Source: Aeromonas lacus
Lineage (GTDB): Bacteria > Pseudomonadota > Gammaproteobacteria > Enterobacterales > Aeromonadaceae
Assembly: GCF_000764665.1 (NCBI RefSeq)
Contig: NZ_JRGM01000035.1
Coordinates: forward strand, 1-48,947
Reading direction: 5' to 3'
DNA length: 48,947 bases
Positions within the stretch are counted from its first letter, which is position 1, and each line of letters begins with the position of its first letter. The notes beneath the pieces were generated by a model. That model was not told the DNA's origin and made no database searches. It saw nothing but the letters and a program-made list of their open reading frames with translations. The position numbers were made by a program, and so were the translations under genes. Shown piece by piece: positions 26,901-36,191 of the stretch.

Positions 26901-28817
26901 ACCGATTTTACCTGCGTCGGGATCGGCGACATGGCGGGCGACGTGTTTGGCAACGGCATGCTGCTCTCCGAGCACACCCGACTGGTGGGCGCCTTCAACC
27001 ACATGCACATCTTCGTCGACCCCAACCCGTATTCGGCCAAGAGCTTTGTCGAGCGCAAGCGTCTGTTCGAGCTGCCGGCCTCGACCTGGGATGACTACGA
27101 CAAGAGCCTGATCTCGGCAGGGGGCGGCATCTTCCTGCGCTCGGCCAAGTCCATCAAGCTCACTCCCGAGATGCAGACCCTGCTCGGTACCGACAAGGCC
27201 AGCATGGCGCCGAACGAGCTGATAAAGGCGCTGCTCTGCCTCAATGTCGACCTGCTGTGGAACGGCGGCATCGGCACCTACGTGAAGAGCGCCCGTGAGA
27301 GCGATGCCGAGGTCGGTGATCGCAGCAACGATGCTCTGCGGGTCAATGGCCGCGATCTGCGTGCCCGCATCGTGGGTGAGGGCGGTAACCTCGGCTTTAC
27401 CCAGCTTGGCCGGGTGGAGTACGCCAGTCAGGGCGGTCGCATCAATACCGATTTTACCGACAATGTGGGTGGAGTGGACTGCTCCGATAACGAGGTAAAC
27501 ATCAAGATCCTGCTGAACCAGTTGGTGGCAGCCGGGGATATGACCCTCAAGCAGCGCAACCAGATGCTCTACGAGATGACCGACGATGTGGCGCAGATTG
27601 TCATCACCAACGCCTATCGCCAGTCCCAGTCCATCTCGGTCACCAGTTTCCGCGGTTCTGAACAACTCAAAGAGCAGCAGCGCTTTATTCAGGGGCTGGA
27701 GCGGGAAGGCAAGCTCGATCGTGCACTGGAGTTCCTGCCCTCCGATGAGGAGCTCTCCGAGCGGATGGCGGCGGGGCAGGGACTGACCCGACCCGAGCTG
27801 GCGGTGCTGGTGGCGTACGGCAAGATGGTACTGAAAGAGCAGCTCAACTGCCCGGAAGTGACCGATGAGCCGTTCCTTGCCAACATGCTGGTCACCAGCT
27901 TCCCGCCCAAATTGCAGCAGCAGTTCGGTGCGGCGCTGGCTCAGCATCCGCTGCGTGGCGAGATCATTGCGACCCGGGTAGCCAACATGCTGGTCAACGA
28001 CATGGGGCTCAACTTCGCCAGCCGGATGAAGGACGAGACCGGAGCCTCGGTCGCCGAAGTGGCCTGCTGCTTTGCCATGGCCCGCGAGGTGTTTGGCATG
28101 AACCGGCTGTGGCGCGACATCGAAGGGTGCGACAACCTGGTGGGGGCAGAGACCCAGCTCGAGCTGATGTTCTACAGCCGCCGCATTGTGCGCCGCGCCA
28201 CCCGCTGGTTCCTGCGCGCCCGCAACCGCAGCTGGAGCATCAGCGAGAACATCGCCTTCTTTCGTCCGGCCTTCGAAACCCTGAGTCAGCACCTCTATGA
28301 GGTCATGGATGAGAGCGAAGTGGCCGAGCACAAGCTGGCAGTGCAGAAGCTGGTGGAGAAACAGGTGCCGGAGGCCATCGCCCGTCAGGTCGCCCATATG
28401 AGCAGCCTCTTCTCCACTCTGGATCTGGCGCAGATTGCCGCGGAGCACAAGACCGACATCTTGCGTGTCGCCAACGTCTACTACCGCCTTGGCGCCAAGC
28501 TGGATCTGCACTGGTTCCTCGACCAGATCAACCATCAGCCGGTTGGCAACCACTGGCAGGCGATGGCGCGGGCCTCCTTCCGTGAAGATCTGGACTGGCA
28601 GCAGCGCAGTCTCACTTCTGTGGTACTGGAAGGGTGCAAAGATCAGGGAGAATGCGCTACCATACTGGCCGACTGGATTTCGGAGCATGAACAACTCTTG
28701 TCCCGTTGGACCCATATGTTGGCCGACTTCAAGACCACCAGCACTCACGAGTTCGCCAAGTTCTCGGTGGCCTTGCGAGAGTTGAACCTGCTCCAGTTGA
28801 ATTGTCGGGCACTTTAA
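23979..28817 (+). CDS. gdhB: Large NAD-dependent glutamate dehydrogenase (GDH-180 class)
   Basis: This 1612-aa enzyme deaminates glutamate to 2-oxoglutarate with NAD and mainly serves glutamate catabolism. The N-terminal half carries ACT-like regulatory repeats. The catalytic core begins near residue 800 with GGLRWSDRKEDFRTEVLGL and continues to the lysine-bearing PVGAKGGFYCKQ. The NAD-binding region includes CVGIGDMAGDVFGNGMLLS and FVDPNP. A helical C-terminal domain of about 400 residues is typical of this class. It is intact and monocistronic, followed by a hairpin just before pyrD. Confidence 0.95.
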   Translation: MALKDAPTSVLLENVLGLIHQKLPKKSASLVECFVAKFYGNMASSDMHDRNDSDLYGAALSLWNALNQRSGTEPYIRVYNPELTRHGWQSPHTIVEVILQDSPFLVDSIRMALKRLNITAHMMLHQPLHLIRGAEGKISAILDLDNTDGQTSVETAFLIEIDHLTSEAQMEALAAELKSVSGEVALAVGDWQPMLAKLNEIIDELPKRNHPVSKEEVNSCIAFLKWVAAHNFTLMGYRRYDVKAVEGDHEILPQANSSLGLMKNSIKDEGQRLGNMPASARHAALSQDLLILTKSNSKSRVHRPAYVDYIGIKRFDEHGKVVGEDRFIGLYASSIYNTSATQIPLISHRLERIMASSGHEKGSHAYKALLNVLETYPRDELIQAREEELLATGLGVLEMQERDMLRLFVRRDVYGRFFSCMVYVTKERYNTALRIKTQQILQQYFGSSEEVEFNVYFTEGVLARTHYIVRVNNNNVDVDVNEVQNNLIEAARSWDDRLDSVLLSHYGEARGNELRRRFSTAFPRAYKEDVLPGSAVADIMALDNLSEAEPLGMLFYRAQEEENDRRVRLKLFHRTEPIHLSDVLPMLENMGLRVIGETPYQVRTPAGELFWILDFSMLLHSDQPFDLEQSQQRFQEAFAAIWNKQLEDDGFNRLVLGANLTGRQVSVLRAYAKYMRQTGVSFSQSYIEETLTRYPDIAGLLFGLFEQRLNPAMTRNAETEARLHEELAAKLDQVANLDDDRIIRRYVEMIDATLRTNYYQKDKAGNIKPYISFKLAPSSITDMPLPLPKFEIFVYSPRVEGVHLRWGKVARGGLRWSDRKEDFRTEVLGLVKAQQVKNTVIVPVGAKGGFYCKQMPAGAPRAVIQEEGKACYRLFIRGLLDVTDNIISGEVIPPKDVVRHDEDDYYLVVAADKGTATFSDIANEISLEYGHWLGDAFASGGSVGYDHKKMGITARGAWESVKRHFRELGINCQTTDFTCVGIGDMAGDVFGNGMLLSEHTRLVGAFNHMHIFVDPNPYSAKSFVERKRLFELPASTWDDYDKSLISAGGGIFLRSAKSIKLTPEMQTLLGTDKASMAPNELIKALLCLNVDLLWNGGIGTYVKSARESDAEVGDRSNDALRVNGRDLRARIVGEGGNLGFTQLGRVEYASQGGRINTDFTDNVGGVDCSDNEVNIKILLNQLVAAGDMTLKQRNQMLYEMTDDVAQIVITNAYRQSQSISVTSFRGSEQLKEQQRFIQGLEREGKLDRALEFLPSDEELSERMAAGQGLTRPELAVLVAYGKMVLKEQLNCPEVTDEPFLANMLVTSFPPKLQQQFGAALAQHPLRGEIIATRVANMLVNDMGLNFASRMKDETGASVAEVACCFAMAREVFGMNRLWRDIEGCDNLVGAETQLELMFYSRRIVRRATRWFLRARNRSWSISENIAFFRPAFETLSQHLYEVMDESEVAEHKLAVQKLVEKQVPEAIARQVAHMSSLFSTLDLAQIAAEHKTDILRVANVYYRLGAKLDLHWFLDQINHQPVGNHWQAMARASFREDLDWQQRSLTSVVLEGCKDQGECATILADWISEHEQLLSRWTHMLADFKTTSTHEFAKFSVALRELNLLQLNCRAL

Positions 28818-28852
28818 TTGCCAGATTAAGGCATGACACCGACATTACACCC

Positions 28853-28879
28853 AAAGCCCCGGCCAGTTGCCGGGGCTTT
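28853..28879 (+). terminator. Hairpin between gdhB and pyrD (terminator or leader)
   Basis: An 11-bp perfect stem (AAAGCCCCGGC with GCCGGGGCTTT) and a CAGTT loop start 36 bases after gdhB. The T tail is weak (CTTTAA). It ends four bases before the pyrD ribosome binding site, so it may also belong to the pyrD leader. Confidence 0.65.
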
Positions 28880-28894
28880 CTTTAAGGAGCAAAG

Positions 28895-29905
28895 ATGTTG
28901 TACCCCATCGCCAGGCATTTCCTGTTCAAACTCAATCCGGAACAGGCTCACGATCTCTCCATGAAATATTTGCCCCGCCTTCTCGGTACGCCACTCGATT
29001 GTTTCTTCCGCCAGAATTTGCCGAAACGCCCCGTCACTGTCATGGGGCTTTCTTTTGCCAATCCGGTGGGATTGGCGGCCGGTCTGGATAAAGATGGGGA
29101 GTGTATTGATGCATTGGGAGCCATGGGATTTGGCTTTATCGAGGTAGGTACCGTTACCCCCAGACCGCAAAGCGGCAATGACAAGCCGCGCCTGTTCCGG
29201 GTTATTCCGGCAGAGGGGATCATCAACCGGATGGGATTCAACAACAAGGGGGTTGATCATCTGGTGGCGCGGGTCAAAGAGGCCAAATATCAGGGCGTAA
29301 TTGGCATCAATATCGGCAAAAACAAAGATACCCCCATCGAGCAGGGCAAGGATGATTACCTCTTCTGCATGGACAAGGTGTATGACCATGCCGGTTATAT
29401 CGCGGTCAATATCTCTTCTCCCAATACCCCGGGTTTGCGTTCGCTGCAATATGGCGAGGCGCTCGATGAATTGCTCGCCGCGCTGAAAACCCGGCAACAA
29501 GAACTGGCCGCCCAATATAAAAAATATGTGCCGCTGGCGGTAAAAATTGCGCCGGATTTGAGCTTCGAAGAAATAGATCAGGTTGCCGCTTCGCTGGTTC
29601 GCAATGGCATTGATGGTGTCATCGCCACCAATACCACTCTAGAGCGCGAGATGATTTACGACATGCCTCATGCCGGTGAAGCGGGTGGCCTGAGTGGTCG
29701 TCCGCTGCAGCACAAGAGCACCGAGGTGATCCGTCATCTGGCCAAAGCACTTGATGGGGCTCTGCCAATTATCGGGGTCGGTGGTATCGATAGTGCCATG
29801 GCGGCGCGGGAAAAATTGGCTGCCGGAGCCAGTCTGGTACAAATTTATAGCGGTTTTATTTATAAAGGGCCGGGTCTGGTCAAAGAGATTGTGACCAATA
29901 TTTAA
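28895..29905 (+). CDS. pyrD: Class 2 (quinone) dihydroorotate dehydrogenase
   Basis: PyrD oxidises dihydroorotate to orotate in pyrimidine synthesis and passes electrons to the quinone pool from the inner face of the membrane. The 336-aa protein has the amphipathic N-terminal helices of class 2 ([20 protein letters not shown]). FMN-binding segments include [13 protein letters not shown] and GVGGIDSA. The catalytic base is S175 in [11 protein letters not shown], the same position as in E. coli. AAGGAG lies five bases before the ATG. zapC follows, as in E. coli. Confidence 0.97.
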   Translation: MLYPIARHFLFKLNPEQAHDLSMKYLPRLLGTPLDCFFRQNLPKRPVTVMGLSFANPVGLAAGLDKDGECIDALGAMGFGFIEVGTVTPRPQSGNDKPRLFRVIPAEGIINRMGFNNKGVDHLVARVKEAKYQGVIGINIGKNKDTPIEQGKDDYLFCMDKVYDHAGYIAVNISSPNTPGLRSLQYGEALDELLAALKTRQQELAAQYKKYVPLAVKIAPDLSFEEIDQVAASLVRNGIDGVIATNTTLEREMIYDMPHAGEAGGLSGRPLQHKSTEVIRHLAKALDGALPIIGVGGIDSAMAAREKLAAGASLVQIYSGFIYKGPGLVKEIVTNI

Positions 29906-29995
29906 GAAATAGATGGGGGAGCCCTTTATTTGACGTTGCTGATTTCCTGCATATGGAATAAAGTCAACTGGTAATTATCAAGTAAGGGCTCCCGC

Positions 29996-30532
29996 ATGCT
30001 TATCCAACCGACCGATAGCTGGCAATGGCACTATGATGCCAAGAATGACCGTCTGATGTTGGACCTGTCTGATAACATGCTATTTGCCACCGAATATAAA
30101 GGGCGGCAATTGGTACCCAGTTCATTTACCACCCAGCCTTTTTGTGTTGATGATGCGGCGCTCTATTATCAATTGATGGATAAAGCGGCAGAACTGGCGT
30201 GGAGTATTCCTCATCAGGTTCAGCTGGTGCTTAATGCCATCGCAGTGAGCCGTTTTTATAAACCCCTGATGCCACAAAGCTGGTTTTTTGGTGAACAGCA
30301 CCCTGTTATATCGCCACAAAATGGCGATCTGGTCTGGATGAATACGCCCCACGGCAGAGGGGAGTTTATGGTCATTGAAGCGGGTGACCAGGCAAGTGTC
30401 TGCATGAACCTGACTCAGGATTTTGTACTGACAACCAGCAAAACCTTGCCCCGTTTTGGCGTTATCAAGGTGATGAATAACCGGATGACCCCTCGTATTG
30501 TCCTGACCGAGCAATATCGTCAGGTCAGCTGA
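29996..30532 (+). CDS. zapC: Cell division protein ZapC
   Basis: ZapC binds FtsZ and stabilises the Z ring at mid-cell. The 178-aa product starts MLIQPTDSWQWHYD with AAGGG upstream. It keeps the family segments LMLDLSDNMLFAT, QPFCVDDAALY and RFYKPLMPQSWFF. pyrD-zapC is a conserved pair in E. coli and relatives. A minus-strand chemosensory operon follows it here instead of ycbX and rlmL. Confidence 0.9.
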   Translation: MLIQPTDSWQWHYDAKNDRLMLDLSDNMLFATEYKGRQLVPSSFTTQPFCVDDAALYYQLMDKAAELAWSIPHQVQLVLNAIAVSRFYKPLMPQSWFFGEQHPVISPQNGDLVWMNTPHGRGEFMVIEAGDQASVCMNLTQDFVLTTSKTLPRFGVIKVMNNRMTPRIVLTEQYRQVS

Positions 30533-30533
30533 A

Positions 30534-30553
30534 GGCGGCGCCCTGTCGCCGCC
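30534..30553 (+). terminator. Weak hairpin after zapC
   Basis: GGCGGCG pairs with CGCCGCC across six bases immediately after the zapC stop. There is no T run, so termination here is uncertain. Confidence 0.35.
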
Positions 30554-30714
30554 ATTCTCAGTTCCATTTATCTGCATCTATTTCCTCACATCGTTACCCC
30601 GTTATTTGCTTATATTTCAGTTTTCCCAGAGAGTGATGCCGCCGTTGTTTAGCGAATGGTTTGATTGCGTGCTTGGGAATCGAAACAGAGAGTTGCCCAA
30701 CGTGAAGTTGAAAT

Positions 30715-30743
30715 AAAAAAGTGGCGGGATTGCCCGCCACTTT
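30715..30743 (-). terminator. Terminator of the chemosensory operon
   Basis: On the minus strand an 11-bp stem (AAAGTGGCGGG with its complement) and four-base loop is followed by T6. It lies 27 bases beyond the stop of the last receptor gene. Confidence 0.88.
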
Positions 30744-30769
30744 GCATCTGATCCTGTTTTGAGTCCGTT

Positions 30770-32401
30770 TTACACCTTGAAGAAGCGGATCCCCTCGTCG
30801 AGCTGTTTGATGATGTCGGTCAGCTGGGAGGCATCGTGGTTGACGCTCTCGGCGGCCGAGACGTTTTCCAGCGACATCTGGGTGATCTCCTCGACCGACT
30901 GGGCGATCAGCTGGCTGGCAGCCGCTTGCTCATGCAGCATGGAGCTGATCTCCTGAATAAGACCCACTACCTTGCGGGAGCTCTGATCGACCTGCGCCAT
31001 GGTGTGGCTGGAGTTGTCGGTAGTCTCGCGTACCGTGCCCATGCTGTCGGAGCAGGCGTTCATCCCCTTGACCGCGCCGGTTGCCCCCTGCTGGATTGAC
31101 TGGAGCATCTCGTTGATCTCCTGGGTGGCTTGCGTGGTGCGGGCTGCCAGAGTACGTACCTCATCGGCAACGACCGCAAAGCCGCGGCCCATGTCGCCAG
31201 CCCGGGCGGCCTCGATAGCCGCGTTGAGCGCCAGCAGGTTGGTCTGATCGGCTACCCCCTGGATCATCACCGAGATCTGGCTGATGCGAGTGATGTCATC
31301 AAACAATCCCTGCACCTGCTTGGCAGATTCGTTGACCGCGTTGGTAACGCGTACCACCTCCTGCGACGCCCGTTTGACCTGCTCCTCACCGGCGTGAGCG
31401 ATTTCACCGGACTCCATTACCACGCTGTTGGCCTGATTGGCAAAGGAGGAGAGCTGGGAGACCGAGGTAGTCAGCTCTTCTACCGATGCAGCCGTGTTGG
31501 CGGTCGCCAGCGACTGTTGTTGGGAGCTGGTGTTGACTTGCTGAGCTGCGGCAACCAGCTGGGAGGAGCTGGCGCTAAGCCCTTCGGCGGCATGCTGCAT
31601 GGTGGATACGATGTTGCGCAGGCTGCGGCGGGCGTTACCCATGGAGAGCTGCATCTGGGTGATCTCGTCTTGCCCGTCACGATTATCACTGCCAGTGAGA
31701 TAACCGGCGGCCAATTGTTTCAATTCTTCCATGATGTTGCCAAGCGGCAGGTTGATGCTCTGACTAAGCAGCCAGCCAAGCACGACCGAAAGGGCGACTG
31801 ATATTGTGATGATGGTGTAGGTTGCAGTGGAGATATCGGCGACTATCACGTCGCTATCGTCATAGGCTTTCTTAGCCAGCCCCTGGTTGATATCCACCAG
31901 CTTGCTGAGCAGGTCATCGGCGACCTGAAAGGTCGCAGCCGCCTCACTCTTCATCAATTTGACCGCAGTGTCGTTATCATTGGTGTAGCTGGCTGCCATC
32001 GCTTTTTTGGCCGCCTCTTTATAAAGGGGCCAGGCGCGATCAAAATCGGCCAGCGCCGCTTTTTCCGGCTCGGTCAGCTCGGTCGCACGATATTTGTTGA
32101 GCAGTTCGTTCATCTTCTGTTCGTAGCCATCCATTTTACTGGCGATGGCATCCATGCCCGGTTTGGTCGGCTCAATCACATAATCAAACAGCGAGCGATT
32201 ATGATAAATGGCCTGCATATTGGCGTTGGCAAGATCCTTGATCGGGACCAGCATGTTGAGATACATGTCATTCAACATGTCGTTGACGGTCGAGGTATTT
32301 TGTTTGCCATATACACCCACCCCGATCAGGATCAGGTTGACAAACAGAAATGCGAGCATCAGTCGCACTTTAATCGATACAAGACGGATCAGATTTATCA
32401 T
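30770..32401 (-). CDS. Methyl-accepting chemotaxis protein (4-helix-bundle sensor), last gene of che operon
   Basis: The ATG at 32401, with GAGG six bases upstream, gives 543 aa. Helix TM1 (residues about 10-32) is followed by a periplasmic four-helix-bundle sensor of about 155 residues containing [21 protein letters not shown]2 lies near [23 protein letters not shown]-like linker and a long cytoplasmic coiled coil follow. The signalling tip is intact ([20 protein letters not shown]). The C-terminus, RFFKV, lacks a flexible tail and CheR tether. It is closely related in the sensor to the receptor at 36192-37868. It lies 75 bases after the REC-EAL gene, and the terminator follows. Confidence 0.92.
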   Translation of the reverse strand: MINLIRLVSIKVRLMLAFLFVNLILIGVGVYGKQNTSTVNDMLNDMYLNMLVPIKDLANANMQAIYHNRSLFDYVIEPTKPGMDAIASKMDGYEQKMNELLNKYRATELTEPEKAALADFDRAWPLYKEAAKKAMAASYTNDNDTAVKLMKSEAAATFQVADDLLSKLVDINQGLAKKAYDDSDVIVADISTATYTIITISVALSVVLGWLLSQSINLPLGNIMEELKQLAAGYLTGSDNRDGQDEITQMQLSMGNARRSLRNIVSTMQHAAEGLSASSSQLVAAAQQVNTSSQQQSLATANTAASVEELTTSVSQLSSFANQANSVVMESGEIAHAGEEQVKRASQEVVRVTNAVNESAKQVQGLFDDITRISQISVMIQGVADQTNLLALNAAIEAARAGDMGRGFAVVADEVRTLAARTTQATQEINEMLQSIQQGATGAVKGMNACSDSMGTVRETTDNSSHTMAQVDQSSRKVVGLIQEISSMLHEQAAASQLIAQSVEEITQMSLENVSAAESVNHDASQLTDIIKQLDEGIRFFKV

Positions 32402-32476
32402 ATAGAGCCTCATGCTGATGTATTTGCATTCCATGCCGAAATTACACGACACCTTAAATTTACGTTATTTTCCCAA

Positions 32477-33706
32477 TCAGGGTTGGTCTTGCGGATAAAT
32501 AGCGTTTTTTGCCTGCCACTCGCCGAACCAGTGTGCAATCTGTTCAACCGGCAGCGGGCGACTGATGTAATAGCCCTGGGCCAAATCACACCCCAACAAG
32601 GCCAGTTGATGCCAATCCTCTTCGCTCTCAACCCCCTCTGCGACCGTTTTGAGCCCCAGTTTCTGGCTCATCACAATGGCGGAGGTGAGGATGGCCAGCT
32701 TCTTGGGGCTGGTATGAGCATCGTGAACAAACTCCTTGTCTATCTTGATTTCGGTAAACGGGCAGCGGGATAACTGCTTCATCGAGGAGTAGCCGGTACC
32801 GTAATCGTCCATTGCCACACCGAAGCCACGCAGCCGCAGGCGGGCGAGGGTACCGAGTGATACGGCGAGGTTGGACATGAAGGTGGTTTCGGTGACTTCG
32901 ATGATGATGGCCTGACAGGGCAGGCGATGGGCCTGCACGATCTCCACCATGGTTTCCACCAGCTTGTCGGTGGTCAGCAGCGAGACCGGCAGGTTGATGG
33001 AGCAGCTGAGCTGGCCGGCCTGCAGAGTGAGCTTGTTGAGCGCCTCGCAGGAGGCTTGCAGGAAGGCGTAGAAAAAATCGAGCGCCAGCGGCCCCTCTTC
33101 CAGATGATGAACGAAACAGACCGGGGGCAGGGTGCCATGCTCGGGGTGATGCCAGCGTACCAGCGCCTCGAAGCCATAGAGGCTGGCATCGCTCATGGTG
33201 ATCTTGGGCTGCAAAAAGGGAACCAGCTGGCCTTGCTCCAGAGCATGGCGGACATCGTCGCTGGTGAAGGTGAGCTGCATCCATTTGTTGTTTTCCCGAT
33301 GGATCCGCGGATCGCAGTGCTGCAGCATGTTGCGCAGCTCCTGGGCTCTGAGCGGTTTGGCCAGCACGCCGATCACCTCCAGCGTGCCGGCATCGGCGAT
33401 GGAGTGGATAACATCCAGCACATCCCGATCCACGGCGCTCATCACGGCGACAAACATCTGATAGCCGGTGTGCTTCTCCAGCTGGCTGATGAGCTCGACC
33501 CCATCCATTCCCGGCATGTTGAGATCGGTCAGCAGCAGATCAACATGCTCCAGTTGCTGCAGCTTGTTGAGGGCATCCTGGCCATCGCTGGCCAGATGGA
33601 TCTGGCCAAAGCCCAGCTCTTGCAGCAGACAGGTCACCTCATACTGCTGGGTACGGGAGTCATCGACCACCAGGGCGCTGCGGCCCTGCCATTGTTCTAG
33701 GGACAT
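32477..33706 (-). CDS. Response regulator with EAL c-di-GMP phosphodiesterase domain
   Basis: The ATG at 33706, with GAGAGG upstream, gives 409 aa. The receiver domain (1-125) has acidic residues D15/D16, phosphorylation site D61 in LLLTDLNMPGMDG and K118. The EAL domain (about 150-400) keeps the catalytic set: EAL (180-182) in FEALVRW, N238 in SINLP, E270 in IIIEVTE, DD (300-301) in DDYGTGYSS, K321 in EIKID and E357 in TVAEGVE. It is thus probably an active phosphodiesterase that lowers c-di-GMP under control of phosphorylation, presumably by the CheA of the same operon. The gene starts 11 bases after cheB. Confidence 0.93.
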   Translation of the reverse strand: MSLEQWQGRSALVVDDSRTQQYEVTCLLQELGFGQIHLASDGQDALNKLQQLEHVDLLLTDLNMPGMDGVELISQLEKHTGYQMFVAVMSAVDRDVLDVIHSIADAGTLEVIGVLAKPLRAQELRNMLQHCDPRIHRENNKWMQLTFTSDDVRHALEQGQLVPFLQPKITMSDASLYGFEALVRWHHPEHGTLPPVCFVHHLEEGPLALDFFYAFLQASCEALNKLTLQAGQLSCSINLPVSLLTTDKLVETMVEIVQAHRLPCQAIIIEVTETTFMSNLAVSLGTLARLRLRGFGVAMDDYGTGYSSMKQLSRCPFTEIKIDKEFVHDAHTSPKKLAILTSAIVMSQKLGLKTVAEGVESEEDWHQLALLGCDLAQGYYISRPLPVEQIAHWFGEWQAKNAIYPQDQP

Positions 33707-33717
33707 GGTGGTTCCTC

Positions 33718-34788
33718 TCAATCGGGACGGCCAAGCGTCTGGGTTATCTGGGCAAGGGACATTACTTCATCGATCCCGCCGTGGGCGATTGCCTCCTTGG
33801 GCATGCCAAAGACCACACAACTCGCCTCATCCTGCGCGATGGTGCGAGCGCCGGTGTCATGCAATTCGCGCATACCGCGTGCGCCATCATCCCCCATGCC
33901 GGTCATGATGACGCCAAGGGCGTTATGTCCGGCACTCACCGCCACCGAGCGAAACAGCACATCGACCGAGGGGCAGTGACGAGAGACGGGGGGGCCCTCT
34001 TTCACCTCTGCCAGATACTGGGTACCACTGCGCTGGATCAGCAGATGCTTGCCTCCGGGGGCGATCAGCGCCACCCCGGGCAGCAGGCGATCGCCGGTGG
34101 CTGCCTCTTTGACTTCAATCTTGGAAAGGCCGTTCAAGCGCTCTGCAAACGAGGCGGTAAAGCGCCCCGGCATATGCTGCACGATGGCGAGCCCCGGGCA
34201 GGTGACCGGTAGTCTGGTCAGTAGATACTCAAGGGCCTGGGTGCCGCCGGTGGAGGTGCCAAGGGCGATGATCCGGTCGGTTGTGCGAAATTTGACCCGC
34301 TCCGGCGGGGGCGAGAGCATGGCATCGGCGGTGCGTTTGGGAGGCGGAGTAAAACAGGGTTGCTGGTGGTCTGGCAGCAGGTTGCGCAGCTTGGCGTTGA
34401 CGGCGGTACGGATCTCCTGGATCAGCTCGTTGGCCGATTGCTGCAGGAAGCTTTTGATGCCAACAGCGGGCTTGGTGATGATGGAGATGGCACCGGCAGC
34501 CATGGCATCCAGGGTAATGGTGGCGCCCTCTTCGGTCAGGGAAGAGCAGATGATGACCGGCGTCGGGCGCTCGCTCATGATCTTGCGCAGGAAGGTGAGA
34601 CCATCCATGCGGGGCATCTCGATGTCGAGAATGATGACGTCGGGCCAGCTCTTTTTCATCTGCTGCATGGCGAAGATGGGATCGAATGCTGCCCCCATTA
34701 CTTCGATATCGGCAGCCTTGCCCAGCATCTGGGTCAGCACTTCCCGCACCAGTGCCGAGTCGTCAACGATCAATACCCGTATGGTCAT
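33718..34788 (-). CDS. cheB: Chemotaxis methylesterase/deamidase CheB
   Basis: CheB removes methyl groups from receptors and may deamidate their glutamines; no separate cheD is present here. The 356-aa protein has an N-terminal receiver domain with phosphorylation site D55 ([10 protein letters not shown]) and a linker of about 40 residues. The esterase domain has the catalytic triad S179 (LGTSTGGTQ), H205 (VQHMPGRF) and D300 (GMGDDGARG). The ATG overlaps the cheR stop by four bases. Confidence 0.96.
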   Translation of the reverse strand: MTIRVLIVDDSALVREVLTQMLGKAADIEVMGAAFDPIFAMQQMKKSWPDVIILDIEMPRMDGLTFLRKIMSERPTPVIICSSLTEEGATITLDAMAAGAISIITKPAVGIKSFLQQSANELIQEIRTAVNAKLRNLLPDHQQPCFTPPPKRTADAMLSPPPERVKFRTTDRIIALGTSTGGTQALEYLLTRLPVTCPGLAIVQHMPGRFTASFAERLNGLSKIEVKEAATGDRLLPGVALIAPGGKHLLIQRSGTQYLAEVKEGPPVSRHCPSVDVLFRSVAVSAGHNALGVIMTGMGDDGARGMRELHDTGARTIAQDEASCVVFGMPKEAIAHGGIDEVMSLAQITQTLGRPD

Positions 34789-35648
34789 GTTTCATCCTTG
34801 AAAAGCTGAGGTTGGCAGCGATAGCGTGAAGGAGCCTCCTGCACCAGTGGCAGATCCTGCTGGCGGATGATCTCCGAATGGCCGACCAGCAGATAACCAC
34901 CGGGCCTGAGCAGCTCACACAATTGGGAGAGCACCTGGCCTTTGGTCTCTTCGTTGAAGTAGATAAGCACATTGCGCAGAAAAATGACGTCGAACTCCCG
35001 CTCGATAAAGTTGCTGCAGGTGAGCAGGTTGAGGTTGGAGAACGACACTTTTCTCGCCAGCTCGGGCCTCACCCTCACCTTGCCCGCGTATTCGTCGTGA
35101 CCCCGTTGAAAATAGCGCATCCAGAGGTGGGGCGGGACATGCTGGGCCCGCTCCACCGCATAGATGGCGCGCTGGGCAAAGGGGATCACCCGGGTGTTGA
35201 TGTCGGTTCCGTAGATCCGCCAGCGATCGTTGATACCTAGCTGTTCGGCCAGCACCATGGCGGCGGAGTAGGCCTCCTCGCCGGTCGAGCAGGCGGCAGA
35301 CCAGATCCGCAGTGGTTGATGGCGGCTAGCGAACAGTTGCTCGGCATGCTGTTTCAGCCAGCTGAAGTGCTGTGCCTCGCGGAAAAAATAGGTTTCGTTG
35401 GTAGAGAGCAGGTTGATGGCGATCTGCCGTTCCTGCACATTCTGTGGCTGGTTGATCCGCTCCCAGTAGCCGTAGTAGCTGGTGAGATTGAGCGCCCGCA
35501 GCCGCTTGGCGAGGCGGGATTGCACCAGCGCCCGCTTGCAGGGGGCGAGATCGATGCCGGCGGCGGTGAAGATAAAGCGCCGGAACAGTTCGAACTCTCT
35601 TTGGGTGAGCACCGGCCCCTGATCCGGGGTGGTGAGGGATGCCGCCAC
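34785..35648 (-). CDS. cheR: Chemotaxis receptor methyltransferase CheR
   Basis: CheR methylates receptor glutamates using S-adenosylmethionine. It is 287 aa from a GTG start that shares one base with the cheW stop, so translation is coupled. The helical N-terminal domain is followed by the SAM site ([12 protein letters not shown], 117-128) and FLRNVLIYF. The beta subdomain loop (about 180-194, [15 protein letters not shown]) has the same length as in E. coli CheR, the type that binds receptor C-terminal pentapeptides. Confidence 0.95.
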   Translation of the reverse strand: MAASLTTPDQGPVLTQREFELFRRFIFTAAGIDLAPCKRALVQSRLAKRLRALNLTSYYGYWERINQPQNVQERQIAINLLSTNETYFFREAQHFSWLKQHAEQLFASRHQPLRIWSAACSTGEEAYSAAMVLAEQLGINDRWRIYGTDINTRVIPFAQRAIYAVERAQHVPPHLWMRYFQRGHDEYAGKVRVRPELARKVSFSNLNLLTCSNFIEREFDVIFLRNVLIYFNEETKGQVLSQLCELLRPGGYLLVGHSEIIRQQDLPLVQEAPSRYRCQPQLFKDET

Positions 35649-36181
35649 TAATAGCCCCCTTGTTCGCTGTTGAAGAGCTGGCTGGTGGTGGCCTCGGCCA
35701 TGGCGCTCAGCTCGGCGATGGAGAGCGCCTTGTGCATATCGAGCAGAATGGCGAACTGCTGGGCGATGGTGACCACCCCCTGGATGAAGTCGCCGCGAAT
35801 ATGGGCGCCAAAGGTCGGGGCCGGCTCTATGGTGTCGGTGGCAATCTCCAGCACCTCGCAGACGGAGTCGAGCAGCATGCCGATCTCCTGCTCTTCGCCA
35901 TTGCTGTTGGGCAGCGAAAGGATCGCGACACAGGTTGTGGGCTGGATCGGGGTCTGCCCCCGGCCAAAGCGGATAGAGAGGTCGATGACCGGCACCACGG
36001 CGCCCCGCAGGTTGATGATCCCCCTGACAAAGCGCGGCATCATGGGCACCGGCGTCATCCCCTCGAACTCGATGATCTCGCGGATGCAGCCGATATCGAC
36101 CCCGTAGAGCTCCCCTCCCAGCATGAAGGTCACGCAGTGGAAGTGGGAGGTGACAGTATCAGGGGCATGTGTTGTGCGCAT
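35648..36181 (-). CDS. cheW: Chemotaxis coupling protein CheW
   Basis: CheW links CheA to receptors. The ATG at 36181 (MRTTHAPD), with AGGAG seven bases upstream, gives 177 aa. It has a CheW fold with GGELYGVDIGCIREI, then GIINLRGAVVPVIDL (the hallmark NLRG segment) and a C-terminal extension of about 20 residues. It lies 10 bases after the receptor gene and overlaps cheR by one base. Confidence 0.95.
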   Translation of the reverse strand: MRTTHAPDTVTSHFHCVTFMLGGELYGVDIGCIREIIEFEGMTPVPMMPRFVRGIINLRGAVVPVIDLSIRFGRGQTPIQPTTCVAILSLPNSNGEEQEIGMLLDSVCEVLEIATDTIEPAPTFGAHIRGDFIQGVVTIAQQFAILLDMHKALSIAELSAMAEATTSQLFNSEQGGY

Positions 36182-36191
36182 TGGGCTGCTC

